DNA of 64,000 nucleotides, from positions 3,138,236-3,202,235 of the forward strand of contig NC_079380.1 in the NCBI RefSeq assembly GCF_021018895.1, read 5' to 3'. The DNA is from Seriola aureovittata. Lineage: Eukaryota; Chordata; Actinopteri; Carangiformes; Carangidae. Shown piece after piece: positions 37,216 to 50,761 of the stretch (within the stretch, counting starts at the first letter, position 1; each line of letters begins with the position of its first letter). A program made the position numbers and the translations under genes. The notes under the pieces are model-generated. The model was given only the letters and a program-made list of their open reading frames with translations, was not told where the DNA came from and ran no database searches.

Positions 37216-40200
37216 TATGATGAGAAGAAACAGTGACAATTTATTATACAGATAACACTGTGTGTGTCCAGGGCTGTCCTCAACTGCAGTCATGTTGTCA
37301 GTGAGTCGAACCCTGATGATCTACAACTAATGATCAACAACTAGGTTCCCTGAAATTAACACTGCTGTTGTAATGCTGGTATTTTAACATGTAGCTAGCA
37401 GTATGTATCAGTTAAATCCAGATGTTTTCTCCTGAAAGCACAGCTGTTAAAATCTCTGCATGTGTAAAATCACGATGGCTCTGCTATAGCTGAGGCTGGT
37501 GGGAGGTGAAAGTGCCAACTTTCATTATCTATCCAACAGTTGTTAAAATTTCAACCTCATGGTGGCACCAGAGGAAAGCTCAGGCAGTAACTGTTATTAA
37601 CTCTCCTGGTCCAGCCTTTAGCGACAGGCTAAGGAGAATACCAGTTACTGACTGACTTTATCTTTACCCGTTTGTTTTTTTTTCAGAGGCTGCTCTTCCT
37701 GTATGCCAACAAAAACCCAAGTCTCACCTGAAAGAGACCTGAACTACACCTGTGAATGACGCCTACACAGAGCGCTACATCACAGGGGTGTAAGAAAGAG
37801 TGTAAATGAACTGAATCATCATTAATGTTATTTTTTACATCTGTGCTTTTCTGCTAGGATGAATAAAAACGTCTGCTTTGCCTACATTAATAGCAAAAAC
37901 CCCTTCATTGCTTTTTTGAGTAACTCTTCTTACAGTTGCAGGAGCCTGACAGTGTTGTGTGCAGTGTGTGTGGTAATAGACTCTGCTGGTGTATTGTTTG
38001 TCTTGGCTGTACTTTTCCTTGGGATTAGAGCGAGGCTGGATTACCAACTGGGCAAATTGTCATTTAATTACCTGCAAATTTGTTTGAGGATTTGCACCAC
38101 TGGAGTATAATATCAATATCTTTTTCAAAGAAGAAATTTTGACTTATCATACTGCTGAGCTTCTGTTAAGGTAATTAACAACACCCGTGAAAAGGGTTCA
38201 TTACTGTACCCAGTATCGTGGCCCTGTTTTGAAAAGTTCCCTGTATTATCCCTGTGTGTGCACCGCACCTGAAGGGAACTTGAATGTCAGTCGTGGCACA
38301 ACAACAGCTTACTTTTACTTTTTTTTTTATTCTTCTATTATTTCTATTGAGCACATTGACTACACTGTGTATGATAACATGAAATACAAATGAATGTGCC
38401 TAATAAACTGGGAAACTAGTTTAAATTGCTGATGAAAGCACCAGATAACCATCCCATAATTTCTAAATCGTTTCACCTGGGTGTGTCTCATTTCCAAAGA
38501 ACCATGAATCTACCAGAGGACAGAACAAACAACCAGGACCAACGTCATCATGCCAAAGCGAATGAGTTTTATTTACACATCTAGTTTGTACAACATCGTC
38601 ACCTATAGTTCCATGTGCGGTACACGAGTAAAAGAAAGTGAACACGTGAGTAGTGACAGACTATTATTTTTCCATCATGTTTAATAACATTATTCCAGGT
38701 AAATACTTTGAACATGACACTTTAAGTGCACTATATATTGTGATTATTATAATCTACAGCACATAGTTTGTTGTTTTGTGTCAGATCTCTCAAAGAGACT
38801 TCATAATAAGCCGGATGACTTGCACATAAATAGTAACTAGATTCTGTACAACATTTACAATGTATGACATCACAAATACTGTGTCAAAATAAAAGTGTCA
38901 ATATAAAAAAGCTCACTTACAGTGGCAACAATGGACAAAATCAGAGCTGGACTGCTTAAATAATACTTGTTCATACCTCGTATGCAAATACACAAAACCT
39001 GTGAAAGTAAACAATGAAAAGAATCACTGGTTGAACGAAACTAGTTTCATTTGTTAGATAATAAAATGTTGACTACAGCAGCTCAGTCCTCACTGTGACG
39101 CATGTGGAGGAAGTTTTTGGTGTGTTTGGTTTAGCTAGGTCACACCAGGGGTGAAAAAATATTCAAGTTAAATATTTAGGTTAACTCAGTGTAAGTGACA
39201 CTAGTTTACAACAGTGGCAGAATAACGCTGTTCGCTCAGGTTCACAATGACGCTGAAGGATGAACTGAGTTTCCCCGTTTTAAGTAAGTGGGTTACTGAC
39301 AGTAAGTAGGTGCTTTTTTTTTCTCTAAAGAACAAAGTTTAATACATATTTTCTATTTTTCTAAAACTATTTTGAAATGATTCTAATTAACATATCTGTA
39401 AAGTCTGATTTCAGTGTTTTTAATAGGCTACGAAACAGTGAATTAACAGCTCGACTTAAAGACACCCTGTGGATATTTTCAACACAAGAAGTTATATTTA
39501 CACACTGTGTGTATCTGAGGTCTAAACAACACACTGAATGTATTTCCTTGGCCATTATACATTTGCAAAGCTGACTTTTAATACATTAAGTCTTATACTG
39601 TTTATATTCATGTTTGCCTCTTCCCCACTGCCTTTGTTCCCTGTTTGTCGACACTTTACTGCCACAAACTGTCAATCAGCGCGGCTGCGTGACACCAACA
39701 GCAGGATGTGAGCTGCACCATGTTGCAAGCTGAATGGTGGCTCACTTACGGTGGCCCTGAGAGCTCAACGCACTGCAACTTGTGTCTCTCTCACTGTCTC
39801 TATCGGAATAAAGGCAAAAAGTGCCCTAAAAATAACTTTTTACTTTTAATACAGCCATGCGCATTTGTGTGTCCCAGCCAGGTTCATCACTTTTAGTGTC
39901 CCCTGGAAACGCTTCCATTGTGTTGAGTATTTGCAGCACATGTTTTCAAATTGTTTGTATTTTTGTCTGTCTGCATGTGTGGTGTTTTGTCTGTTTGAAT
40001 CTGAGTGAGTACGGGCCACCATACTCACTCATAAAAACGTTGCCCCACCTCTAAGCGGATTTGCGAACGGCCGAAAAAACAATGAAACAAGTCGTTTCTT
40101 CTAGAGCTCAGAAACTCTGTCTGTCAAACTTCTGCAGTTATTGTTTCATCTCTCCAGCTCCAGTTGTTGATATTTCATAGTGACACATGCACATTATTGC

Positions 40201-41771
40201 ATTTGTATGAGAAATGTAAACAATAACAATGAGTATCATGTCCTTTAACTATTACCTGTCCATTTTTTCAGTGCATGAAAACAGTGAAAGGTTAAAATAT
40301 GGCACATAATGTTGGCTTTTGGCACCTTTACATACTTCATTATGAGCAGTCTATACTGGTTAAAGGCCGCACTGAATTGTCTCTCGCAGGCTCAGTGACA
40401 CAGTGAATACTACTAAAAAATGATGTGGTGTAGTAAACAGCTTATATTAATCATGAAGACATTCATTTGTGTTGAGACAAGCCAAATTAAAGGGTTAGAA
40501 ACACAATCAGCTGATCACAGCTAAAAACACGTCGGTGTTCATGTGTGCTGTATCTATTTACTACATACCTACAAATACTTTACATTACTTTTGACCATTT
40601 TACAAATCTTTTGTTTCAGATTTTTCAAAGAAATAATTCAACATCTTCTATGTAGTCAGAGATGCTGCTCGATGAACGGATAAAACATCACTCCCCTAAA
40701 ACTACATATTGTCCGTTTACATTTCTTTGTGTATACAGATTAAACAAACACGATAAATGTTAAATATGCTAAATGAAGCTAACCATATCCTGACTCCATA
40801 CAAACATCAGATTGAAGTCAATCTTCTCATGTGCCTTGGAAAGAAAGCAAATACGTGCAAGCCCCGGAAGGCTGAACTATTCTTTTGATGCCCCCACTGG
40901 TTTCCATTCATTACCACACAGCATAAGAATTAAAGGAGCTATTTGTGTGTTATGCTATTGGTACATAGCCAATGTTAGAATTAACAGCTGTTTGTTTACT
41001 GTCTCCAGAGGTGGAAAGCAATGCCAATATTAACTGCTTTTCTTCTATTGAAGTTAGCATGCTAAGCAGCTAGCCACAGTCTGGTTGGACCACCTTTTCA
41101 CTTTCCAATACCGAGTCACTGTAGCGTCTAGTCTGCCCTTAAGAAGTTAGCTGCCCAGAGGGCGTAATATAACCTCTTGTCTTGTAAACACAATGATGGC
41201 TGAAGCTCTCGTCAAGCAACAATCACCACCACGTTTAGAGCAGAGAAAACTTCCAAATGGCCCCTTTAACTTTCATTTGTGATGGTAGATTGGTTTGAAA
41301 AATCTGCTCAGCATTGCCATGAAATATTATGATTCTGACAATAATAAAAAAAAACCATAATGATCACATGAATATCATACTTGAGAGGATTTCAAGTCTC
41401 TACAAATTGATTTTCATTCCACCATGTAATGAAAAAAACTAATGGCTGCCTGGAAGATGGCAACAAGACATTCAAAATGATATACTGCTCATTGACTGCT
41501 TTGGCAAATGGTTTATAGTAAACATGCAAGACACTGGTATGTCCTGGTCCTTTACATCACTCATTGACAATTAACTATAGAGCTCTGTATTGAACAGTTA
41601 GTGCTTTGTCTACATCAAAATACTTTTTATTCCCAAATATTTTCTGGTCCCCAAATTTCAGTGGCTTCAAATATACAATGATAAAACATTGATGGCACAT
41701 GTAGATCTGCAGTGATTGACAGATTTCCTCATGAATAGTGTTGGTGGACAGAGAGAAATCCTGCTGTGGTT
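37216..41771. other. gene-poor intergenic stretch
   Basis: I see only short chance frames and AT-rich sequence over 4.5 kb, with no exon or intact mobile element that I can support. Confidence 0.5.
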
Positions 41772-42049
41772 ATGTAGATCAGTGGTTCCCAACCGGGGGT
41801 TTGTGTACCTAGGGATACTTACGAAGCTTGCAGGGGATACATGGAAAGATTGGCGATTACAATTAATTTCCAAAATAATAAGAATATATTCCAAGTCATT
41901 TCATAAATAGGAAATAGTTTCCCCCTGGCAGATGTCAACTTTTTAGTAGTTTGTGAAGAGTTTATCCAGTTGCTGTCGCTTCAGATTCAGGTTGCACCAA
42001 AGCACCAAACACTCAAGAAGTGATGGTAAAACTGAGGACTTTTTCAACT

Positions 42050-43140
42050 GAAAACTGTCAGAATTCAAGTCGAGTCAGATTATACTGAAGAGAGCAACAA
42101 GTGTGTCAAGCAAAGCACTACAGGCGTCTTACACTGTGCCACTAATTCAAAAATGTCACATTCTGTAGTCAAAGATCTGGTTCTTCCTGCAGCCACAGAT
42201 TCAGCTGAAACTATGATCGACAAGAAACATGACACTCAGTTTCCTGCCAGATCAGTGATATGTTCCTTACTATTGTTGGGCAAGTTGGAGCTCAATTTGC
42301 GTTGCAGTTGGATGAAATGAAAGATCAGCTCAGCTCTTGACCTCTGTGCATTATAAAGACGTGTTGGATATAAATGAGCATTTCTGCTTTTGCAAGCAGC
42401 TTCGAGGAGAAACAACTGACAAGGACATTTTTCAGGTTATATTCAGCTTTTGCAAAGACGACGATCTGGAGTGGAAATCCTGTGGTTACATTCTTACAGA
42501 TGGTGCAGCAGCAGTGACGGCAGAGTGCCTGGGCTGCTCGGGCGAGTGAATAAAGGAAACCCTGACATAAGAAGGATCCACTGTATTATTCACCATGAGG
42601 CAGCAGAATGTTGAGTGCTGTTATGGATGATGCAGTTAAGGTAATTCATTCAATTCAGTCCAGGCCATTGAATCACAGACTGTTTAAAAATCTTTGTCAT
42701 GACAGTGAGTCAGAGCAGCTGCTGTTTCATACTGACTACCCTTGTCTGTCCTGTGGAAAAACACTACTGATACTGTCTGAACGTCACACTGAGGAGTAGA
42801 AGAGCACTCCTATTCTTTTGCTGCAGTGTTTGAGGACGCAGAGTTACTTACTGATGTGTTCACCAAATTGAATGACTTCAACCTAACACTTGAAGGCCAG
42901 GACTTACATATATTTAGCATGTATAATAAAGTGAATGGATTCATGAGGGAGGTCAGACTATGGGAGAAGAAATGTGAGGATGGAGATGTGAGCTGTTCCA
43001 CTGATGTTGACAGAGGTCCTGTGGTGAAAATGCTGAAAGTACATTTGTCCAAACTCAACACTGATTTCAACCAGTACCTCCACCAGATGAGGCAGACCAG
43101 GCAAATGTTTGGGGCCTCCAAGGGAGACAGGGGCCCCTGA
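42050..43140 (+). pseudogene. hAT transposase remnant, ZBED5-like
   Basis: Broken plus-strand frames at 42337-42549, 42608-42799 and 42826-43140 give segments typical of the hAT/ZBED5-like transposase family. These include CGYILTDGAAAV (the TDGA catalytic-region motif), VMDDAVKVIHSIQSRPLNHR, LLFHTDYPCLSCGKTLL and FTKLNDFNLTLEGQD. The usual RWLSRGK appears as PCLSCGK. Stops and frameshifts separate the pieces, so no protein can be made. Confidence 0.8.
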
Positions 43141-43176
43141 TGGCCACTCATATTGCCATGTTGCAATGACAACTAT

Positions 43177-43517
43177 GAGCCTGTTCAGACCTGGTATTAA
43201 CATCTGCCTCAGGTGATCCAATCACAAGCTCTAAGTTCAGGTGTGAACGCACCCAAGAGCATTTAGGATCCGATCACTCAGACCACATTCAGAGGAAGTC
43301 TGGTCCACATGTGGCCACATTCTTTTAGCAGTGTGAATGCAAATGTGTCCTGGGTCACAGTGAAGGAGCAGCTACTCTACTGACGTCCTCTGTCACAGAC
43401 TGATTAGTCCGACACACTTTATAATGAACAGCAAATATTTCACTATTTCAAATGGATAAAACTTAATTTCATTATTAGACCTGTGCGCTGCACATTAATT
43501 CGCTCAACCCCACTCTT

Positions 43518-43550
<33 letters not shown>

Positions 43551-43572
43551 AATACCAGGTCTGAGCAGGGCC
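43177..43572. mobile_element. nested non-autonomous TIR element, about 396 bp
   Basis: The left end 43177-43199 and the reverse complement of the right end 43550-43572 share CAGACCTGGTATTA and most flanking bases. TAT occurs on both sides (43174-43176 and 43573-43575) as a possible 3-bp target duplication. It sits wholly inside the hAT element, so it inserted later. A (CT)n run (43521-43550) abuts its right end. Confidence 0.7.
43521..43550. repeat. (CT)n microsatellite
   Basis: CT-rich run inside the nested TIR element. Confidence 0.85.
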
Positions 43573-44033
43573 TATAAACCCCCTTAAACCTCCTGTAAAG
43601 ACTCTATACAGTGCCCTGCTGCTGCCCCTAAATGGGGCCCCTGATGATGTGTGCTGTAGTTAGCATCTACCCATTGCCTACATGTGAGGCCTTTAGGGGA
43701 CATCTGTAAATTGTTGCGTCTACCGATAGTCTGCATGTGAGGTGTTTAGGGGACATCTGTAAATTGCAGACAAACATAAAGTGAATGCAATTTTGCCTTT
43801 TGGATCTACTTGTATGTGTGAACTAGCTTCTCAGCTTTGACTCACAACAAAACCAAGCAGAGGAACAGGCTGAATGTGGAGCCAGGTTACTCTTGTGGGA
43901 GTCTGAAGATTATTTACTATTTTCATTCAATATTCAGTTGTATTAGATACTAAAAGTGAGTGAGGGGGTAATAACAGCTCTAGTATATATAAGACAAAAA
44001 AGGTTGGAAACCACTGATGTAAATAAATAGTAG

Positions 44034-44057
44034 ATGTGTGTGTGTGTGTGTGTGTGA

Positions 44058-44110
<53 letters not shown>

Positions 44111-44116
44111 GTGTGT
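44034..44116. repeat. (TG)n microsatellite
   Basis: An interrupted TG run between the rab11fip4 stop codon (44117-44119) and the hAT element. It is therefore probably in the 3' UTR. Confidence 0.95.
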
Positions 44117-44233
44117 TTAACTTTTGATCTCCAGAATAGATGGGTTGTGGTCCAGAATGGCCAGAATGATTTTGTCCATGTACTGCCTCAGACGCAGGTT
44201 GATCTCCTCCTGCTCCTTCAGAGCATCGACCAG
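44117..44233 (-). CDS. rab11fip4: rab11fip4 exon 15 (Rab-binding domain end, stop)
   Basis: 117 bp, acceptor ctgtcag, phase 0. It encodes LVDALKEQEEINLRLRQYMD and on to SILEIKS and TAA. This is the core of the FIP Rab11-binding helix. Confidence 0.93.
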   Translation of the reverse strand: MVDALKEQEEINLRLRQYMDKIILAILDHNPSILEIKS

Positions 44234-44618
44234 CTGACAGACAGACGGACGGACAGAAATGCATTAGACGGGCACATCACTAAAAATCAACATTACATCC
44301 AACCACCAGCAGCAGACTGACCTCGTCTCTGGATGCGTTGTCGATCTCGGCTGCCAGGCACTGGGCCTTGGTGTGACAGGCAAACAGGTTCTTAGCCTCG
44401 TACAAACTCAGGCTGAGAATCTGAGCGTTCAGGTCGTCATTCTGATCCCGAAGCTTATGGTTCTCCTGTGGAAGCAAACACAGAACATTTCCTCCACATA
44501 TTGCCGTCTTATAAGTTATAAGTTATTGGCTGACATATACACTCATGCCGTTGTCTCTTTAATTGGCCCAAATAAGCCAAAATTAGAGAATAATATCATC
44601 CATGTCAATAGACAAAGT

Positions 44619-44693
<75 letters not shown>

Positions 44694-47600
44694 CTCTCCA
44701 TGCGTGTGAACCTGTTTCAGTCTCCTGACTTCATGTTCCATTTCAATCTCTCTGGTCTTGGCGTTGTACTCAGATAGCCCCTTGCCCTTCCCAGGATGCT
44801 CCATCTCCAGCTTGAACAACTGCAGATACTCCAGCTCTCGGCGCAGATCATCAATCAGCTGCAGGGAGGAGAGCAGATTAAATCCGACTCCTAAACGACG
44901 TCCATGTAGCTTATCTGTTATCTGGAGTTATCTGTTATCTACCTCCTGCATGGCCTCCTTCTCCTTCTGAAACTCATGGCGGTTTTGCCAGAGCTTGTCC
45001 ATTATCTTCCTGTAGAGGTCCATCTCATCTTTCAGCCTCAGACTAGTGTCCTCCAGCTTGTCTGTCATCCTCTGCTTCTCCTGCAGAGGAAACCATTGTT
45101 GAAAGTTGACAAGCAAAATAACAACTCTCCTCTCGCTTGAAGAAGTGAAGACAAGACTGAGATGGTATTTGGGAACAAGGAAGGAGGGTTGCAACTTAGC
45201 GCCTAGCTGGAGTCTAGAGCATCCACCCATATTAAAAGTCTGGTTGTAATCATGGATGGGGAACTTAGTTTTAGTGACCACATCAGAGCTACAACTAAAT
45301 CTGCATTTTGCATCTCAAAAACATAGCTAGTGTCAGAGACTTTGTGTCTGACCAAGACTTAGAGAAACCCATTCTTGCCTCTATACCTTCCAGAGCCAAT
45401 TATTGCAATGCTCTCCTTACTGGTTTATCTAATTAGACCATTACACAGCTACAACTTATTTAGGACACTGCTGCTCGGGTTCTGACTAAAACTAATAAAA
45501 AATAAATATCACTCCAGTTCTCAGGTCTTTGCACTGGCTTCCAGTCAGACACAGAGTTGACTTCAAAGTTTTACTTATTGTCTATAAGTCACTTAATGGT
45601 CGGGGCCCTAAATATTTCTGAAATGTTTGATGTGTAAGATCTGCAGGAGCAGGTCAGTTAGTGGAGCCTAGAGTTAAAACTAGACAGGGTGAAATGACTT
45701 TCAGCCATTATGCTGTCCCCTGCTGGAACCAGCTCCCACTGGATATCAGATCTGCCCAAACGGTAACTGGCTTTAAAAAGAAGTAAAAAACGTCTCTATT
45801 CTCCTCTGCCTTCATCTCTTCATCTTTTAATCTTGCATTTTAATTGGGTATTATCTGTTTTACAATCTGTTCTTATAGCGTTTTCTTACTAAGTGTTTTA
45901 GTTCTTTTTTGTATGCTTCGTTTATTTCTGTTAAATACATTGAATGACCTCTGTGTGTGACAATGTGCTACACAAATACATTTCATTGCCTTGCCTTTAG
46001 GTTTTTGAAACAAATAAGTCTGGATAACCTTGGGCTTTGTTTAAGATTTCATTCATTACAACATTATCATGACTGATCTAATAAACTGGAATTATCCTTT
46101 CATTGAGCCACACTCACCTGGTCCAGTTTCTCTGTCTGAGACTTGAGTCTGCACACGTTTATCTTCATCTCTCCATTTTCTTCTTCTAATTGCTGTACCC
46201 TGCATACGCACACACACACACACACACACACACGGTGATATCATCTAACACAAGGTATAACGGTCTGCCAAGCACTGCAAGTCCTCGATCGGTTTGTCAG
46301 CCTGTACAGATACTTGTTTCAGGTTGGGTTTACTGAAGCAGTGTCTGTATGGAACTGCAGGCTTCATGCTCTCATCAAAATACCAGTTAGTCTCCTAACG
46401 TACTGTAGATGAAACTTCACCAGGAGAACTATACCGTCCAGCAACAGTGCAGTAAATCATTTAGTTAACTGAGGTTTGAGAGGAAAATAAAAAAATCCAC
46501 AACCATCCACCACCATAAGAGAAGAAGGAGTCTGTTGTGTGGCCCTGTCAAAACAAAAGGTATGAGGAATGTTTCTACTCTTGAAAACCCTTTGTTGTCT
46601 TCTGTGTAATAAATAACCTCTGATAAGAGCTGGAAGATATGAACCATAAATAATATTGCAATATTTTTAGGCTATAGAGAAATAAATGATATACATCTCT
46701 TTATTTTGGAATCTCCTCTGAAGCACTTCATAAATGCACAATTTAACCCTTTGATGCATAAATCACACCAGACGTGTGATGATGACAGCATGATGTGTCT
46801 AGTCCCTGCAACATTTGTCTGCATTAAAACATTCTTGATTACTGTTTATTCATTGGTGGTTTCTATTGGAACAGTTTTAAGTTTGCAGATAGGGGGAGAA
46901 ATCCCAACCAAGTTAAACTTGACTTTTAACAAAAACAGAACTCAAAGCAACAACAAATGCATTAAACAAAGATCTCAGGGAAAGACACTTAACCCTAACT
47001 CACTAATGTTTCTTTTCTGAACCAATTCATCCGCCCTCGGATACGACCGCAGGAGAGCACGAGAGAAGGGAAACGCCAAAGCAAATTTCATGCCAGCAGC
47101 TTAAGACAATAACGTGACAATGTGTACCTGGTGTTTCATGATTTAGTCGTTTACTACATCCCACGTGGAACAAGCTGCGATAGACTGAGTATGTTTATCG
47201 CCCGCCCCTACTTGTGGTCATTTGACGGATAAGTACAAACACAAGAGGCAGAAACAGCAACAAGACTTTTAGAGGCGAGGCCAGGCCCTGACGCTACATG
47301 CCGTGGCAGCAGTGGTCAGCTTAAATCTTTAAAATGGGAGTAATCAAGTTGCTGATGTGTTTTGAGTCAGAAGCAGAGCCAGCAGCAGCACCTGTCAGGG
47401 TGTGGATGACGGTGGGGGCTGATGAGGTTACCTGGTACAGAGCTGGTCCATCTCTGTGTTTCTGTCTCTCTCCATCTTAGTGTAAACCTCCCGGTGCCTC
47501 TTGGTCTCCTCTTCCAGACTCTGATCCGCCCTCGTCTCTGCATCCTTCACCTGCTCCTCCAGCTCATGGACCCTGGGATGCAAACACATGTACACAGTGT

Positions 47601-50600
47601 GAGAAAAACACGCCATACATGCAGTAAACACATGCAATGTTTATCATATTAAAGATGGAATATGTATCCCTATCTTTAACCTTATGTGAATTTGTCACAC
47701 ATAGAAGATATTTCACATGTTAGTTTCATTTGGTTTTCTGACATTTCGTATGTGCTACATTTACCTGATAGAGTCACATGGGATTTTCAGATAATTCACA
47801 CTTACAAAATCTAATAGAACGTGAATATTTTCGTAAGAGTAAAGCTGACTACTGTTAAGCCAGTGCGAAAAAAATAAAGAATAAATAAACATAGGGTTTG
47901 TAATGCCCAGTGTGTGTGTTTTCCCACCTGTGGACTAGTTGTGTGTTTTCCTGTTTGAGTTTAGACTTGAGGTCACCATTGGCCAGACTGTCGCTTTCCA
48001 ACTCTGTCACCTTCTTCTCCAGATAGCTGACCTGAGGGAGACAACCAGGCTTTTACCTCCTCCTACAAGACATGCAGGTGGCTGGTGGTGCAAACGAGGA
48101 CCTTTTTTTTAATACACTTTGTATCAGACCATGAACTGTCTCTTGCTTTTGACTCCACTGGTTTAAATATGACAGCACATGTGTATAATGTGTGTCAGCA
48201 TTTTTAAATTCAGAAGGTCATCCGTTTACAATTTTCTTACAACCCACAGCAATGACATTCTTGTACACTCTTTAGTCACATCTCGCCTTGTTACTGTAAC
48301 TCTGTCCTCTCTGCTCTTCCTCACAAACTCCTCCATCAACCTCAACTGGTTCAGATGCAGCAGCTCGTATCATTACCAGAACCCCTTCAATAGAACACGT
48401 CACACCTGTTCTCCAGCAACTGCACTGGCTTCCTGCTAAACACCGTACTGACTTCAAGATTCTGCTTCTCACTTTTAAGTCACTTCACAACCTAGCACCT
48501 CCATATCTCTCTGATCTACTCCATATCTGCACCCTTGCCCCTGCCCTTAGATCTTCCTCTTACATTCATCTCACTGTACTTCCTGCCGGTGAGGTTCAGA
48601 GCCTTCAGCCGTGTTGCCCCTCCACTCTGGCACTCACCTTCACAAGACATTTGTAATATTGACTCTCTTCCTACTTTCAAATCCCACCTCAAAACACTCC
48701 AGTGCTAGCATCTGATGCAATCATATTCATCTTATGCAGCTATATTTATTCTACTTTATTTTGTATTCTATCCTTTGTGGTTGCTATTTTATCTTTTACT
48801 GTGTGTTGTACGGTCAGTTTAATGTCAGTAAAGGGTTGACAACACAGACAGCCTAAAATCAAAAGGAAAAAAATGCTATTTAACTTTTTTTCTGTTCTTT
48901 GTTGCAGCTTAAACATTTCAAGATGAATAAAATGGTATGGTATAGACCAGGAGCATGGCTTCATGGCCACACCTCCAACATAATACGCTGTTAGAAAACA
49001 CTGTTGAGCTAAATATATCTCAAGCAACATCACAACACTGACTTCAGGTTCCTCTGATGGTCTGCTCAGTCTAAAGCAAGAGTCTCCAACTTTTGTTTTC
49101 CTCTGAGAGATCCTCATGTCTTATATTACTGGTTACATTTATTCACATATCGTATCAAAACACTCAAACTGATCTCCAAACCAAATCAGATGAATAAGAT
49201 CATTTAACAAGTCATTAAGTATCAATATCCAAAACTCACATTTTGTATCAAAAACATTGTTCAGTCAAACCTGAACACAGACATGAAAAAAACACTGAAA
49301 ATAAACCTCTGCAAATCTGCTGAGAAACCAGAGAAAGAAGAAGCTCCTCACTCAGTGATCCAGTGATAGTTGTCAGTGCATCAATGATTCAATGGTTCGC
49401 TTCATTTTCCAAAATGTAAAAACAACAGGGCTTGAGTTGAAGCCCACAGCTTAACTTAATGTATCCATGGCAACATATTTCCTGTTAGTTGGAAAAGTTG
49501 AGTTTATATCTGTTCTGTTATCAGAAGAGTTGCTATCACTGCATGTCACCTACGGCACATCTGATGGAAACAAACCTGACAGTGACTCATTTGACTGAAA
49601 TCTGACAAATAATGATGGGGAGGTGTTGTTGCTGCTTGAAGTTTGAACTGTACATCCATGGTTTGTACAGACTATACACTCAGAACCTTTGGGGGAGCTA
49701 CTGGCAGCTCGTGAGCCATGTGTTGGACCCCTGGTTTAGAGGTATAACTAAGATATTTTGCTTAACTAACCGGCCACTGTTTGGAGCTTCATATTCACCG
49801 CACAGACATGATACTGCTCTTCTCATCTCAACTCTCGGCATTCTTCACAAAGACTGCTCCTTTTAACTAATACACTGTACAGAAACTGTGTGATAGTGCA
49901 GGTGGTGTTGGTGCGCAGGTTTGTACTTTCTCTGTGATGTCGAGGTCACAGGAGTCGATGCTGTCTGTGAACAGATCCTCGGTGCTGCTGCCCTGACTCG
50001 ACCCAAACACGCTGTGGTTGGCCTGGAACAGCTGACTGCGGGGGGGGGGGACACACGTAGGAAACCATAAAAAGCATGAACACAATGAAGATAAACAGGA
50101 TGTGTGAGCTTCAGCAGGTGCTCCGCCATTACAGAACTCTGTTTACCACACGGCTAAATGCTGCTGAACCCATCAGCCTCTTACGATGCAAATACAGATT
50201 CACTGCAGTAATTTTATTTTAACGGTCGTTAGTGGGAAGGTCAGGTCACTCACCGTCCAAATGCTGTGCTGGAAATCTTTCTGTTAGGGCTGAAACAAGA
50301 GAGGAACTGAGTCACACACACACCGTTTCATTTTGTGTGTTAACAATTCACCTACTGTTCACCTCTGCTGTTATTGCGACGACTAATACTATCGCTGTTA
50401 CTGTACGTCTGCTGTCTGTGCTTAAATGTTGTGGCTCTGAACGTCCCAACACTTATGATCTGCTTTTTTTTTTTTACCAAAAATTGTTTCTTTGTTGCTA
50501 CAAGCAGTCACCTCACCAGATTGGGATGTGGTTGCTATAGCAACAACCCCCTCCCACACACACCAACACACCCCATCCCCACCCCACCCCTTTGATTTGG

Positions 50601-50677
50601 GTGCAGTGTCTGGTGCTAAGAAAGAATGAGATAGTGAGATTTGGGTGGATGGCTCTGTGTGTTTGTGTTTAGTGTGG

Positions 50678-50761
<84 letters not shown>

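Larger units (their letters stand above)
41772..44024 (+). mobile_element. hAT element with terminal inverted repeats and 8-bp target duplication
   Basis: The element proper spans 41780-44016. The left end CAGTGGTTCCCAACC matches the reverse complement of the right end (CAGTGGTTTCCAACC) at 14 of 15 positions. The flanking 8-mers ATGTAGAT (41772-41779) and ATGTAAAT (44017-44024) agree at 7 of 8, the target-site length expected for hAT. The interior carries decayed transposase (42050-43140) and a nested TIR element (43177-43572). Its right end lies about 100 bp beyond the rab11fip4 stop codon. Confidence 0.85.

Noticed and set aside
37835..38110. Hydrophobic plus-strand frame with a possible membrane segment
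   Set aside because: It has no start context, splice partners or family similarity. AT-rich and GT-rich DNA often gives such peptides.
44036..44320. Val-Cys-rich plus-strand frame over the TG repeat
   Set aside because: It is a microsatellite artefact overlapping the last rab11fip4 exons on the other strand.
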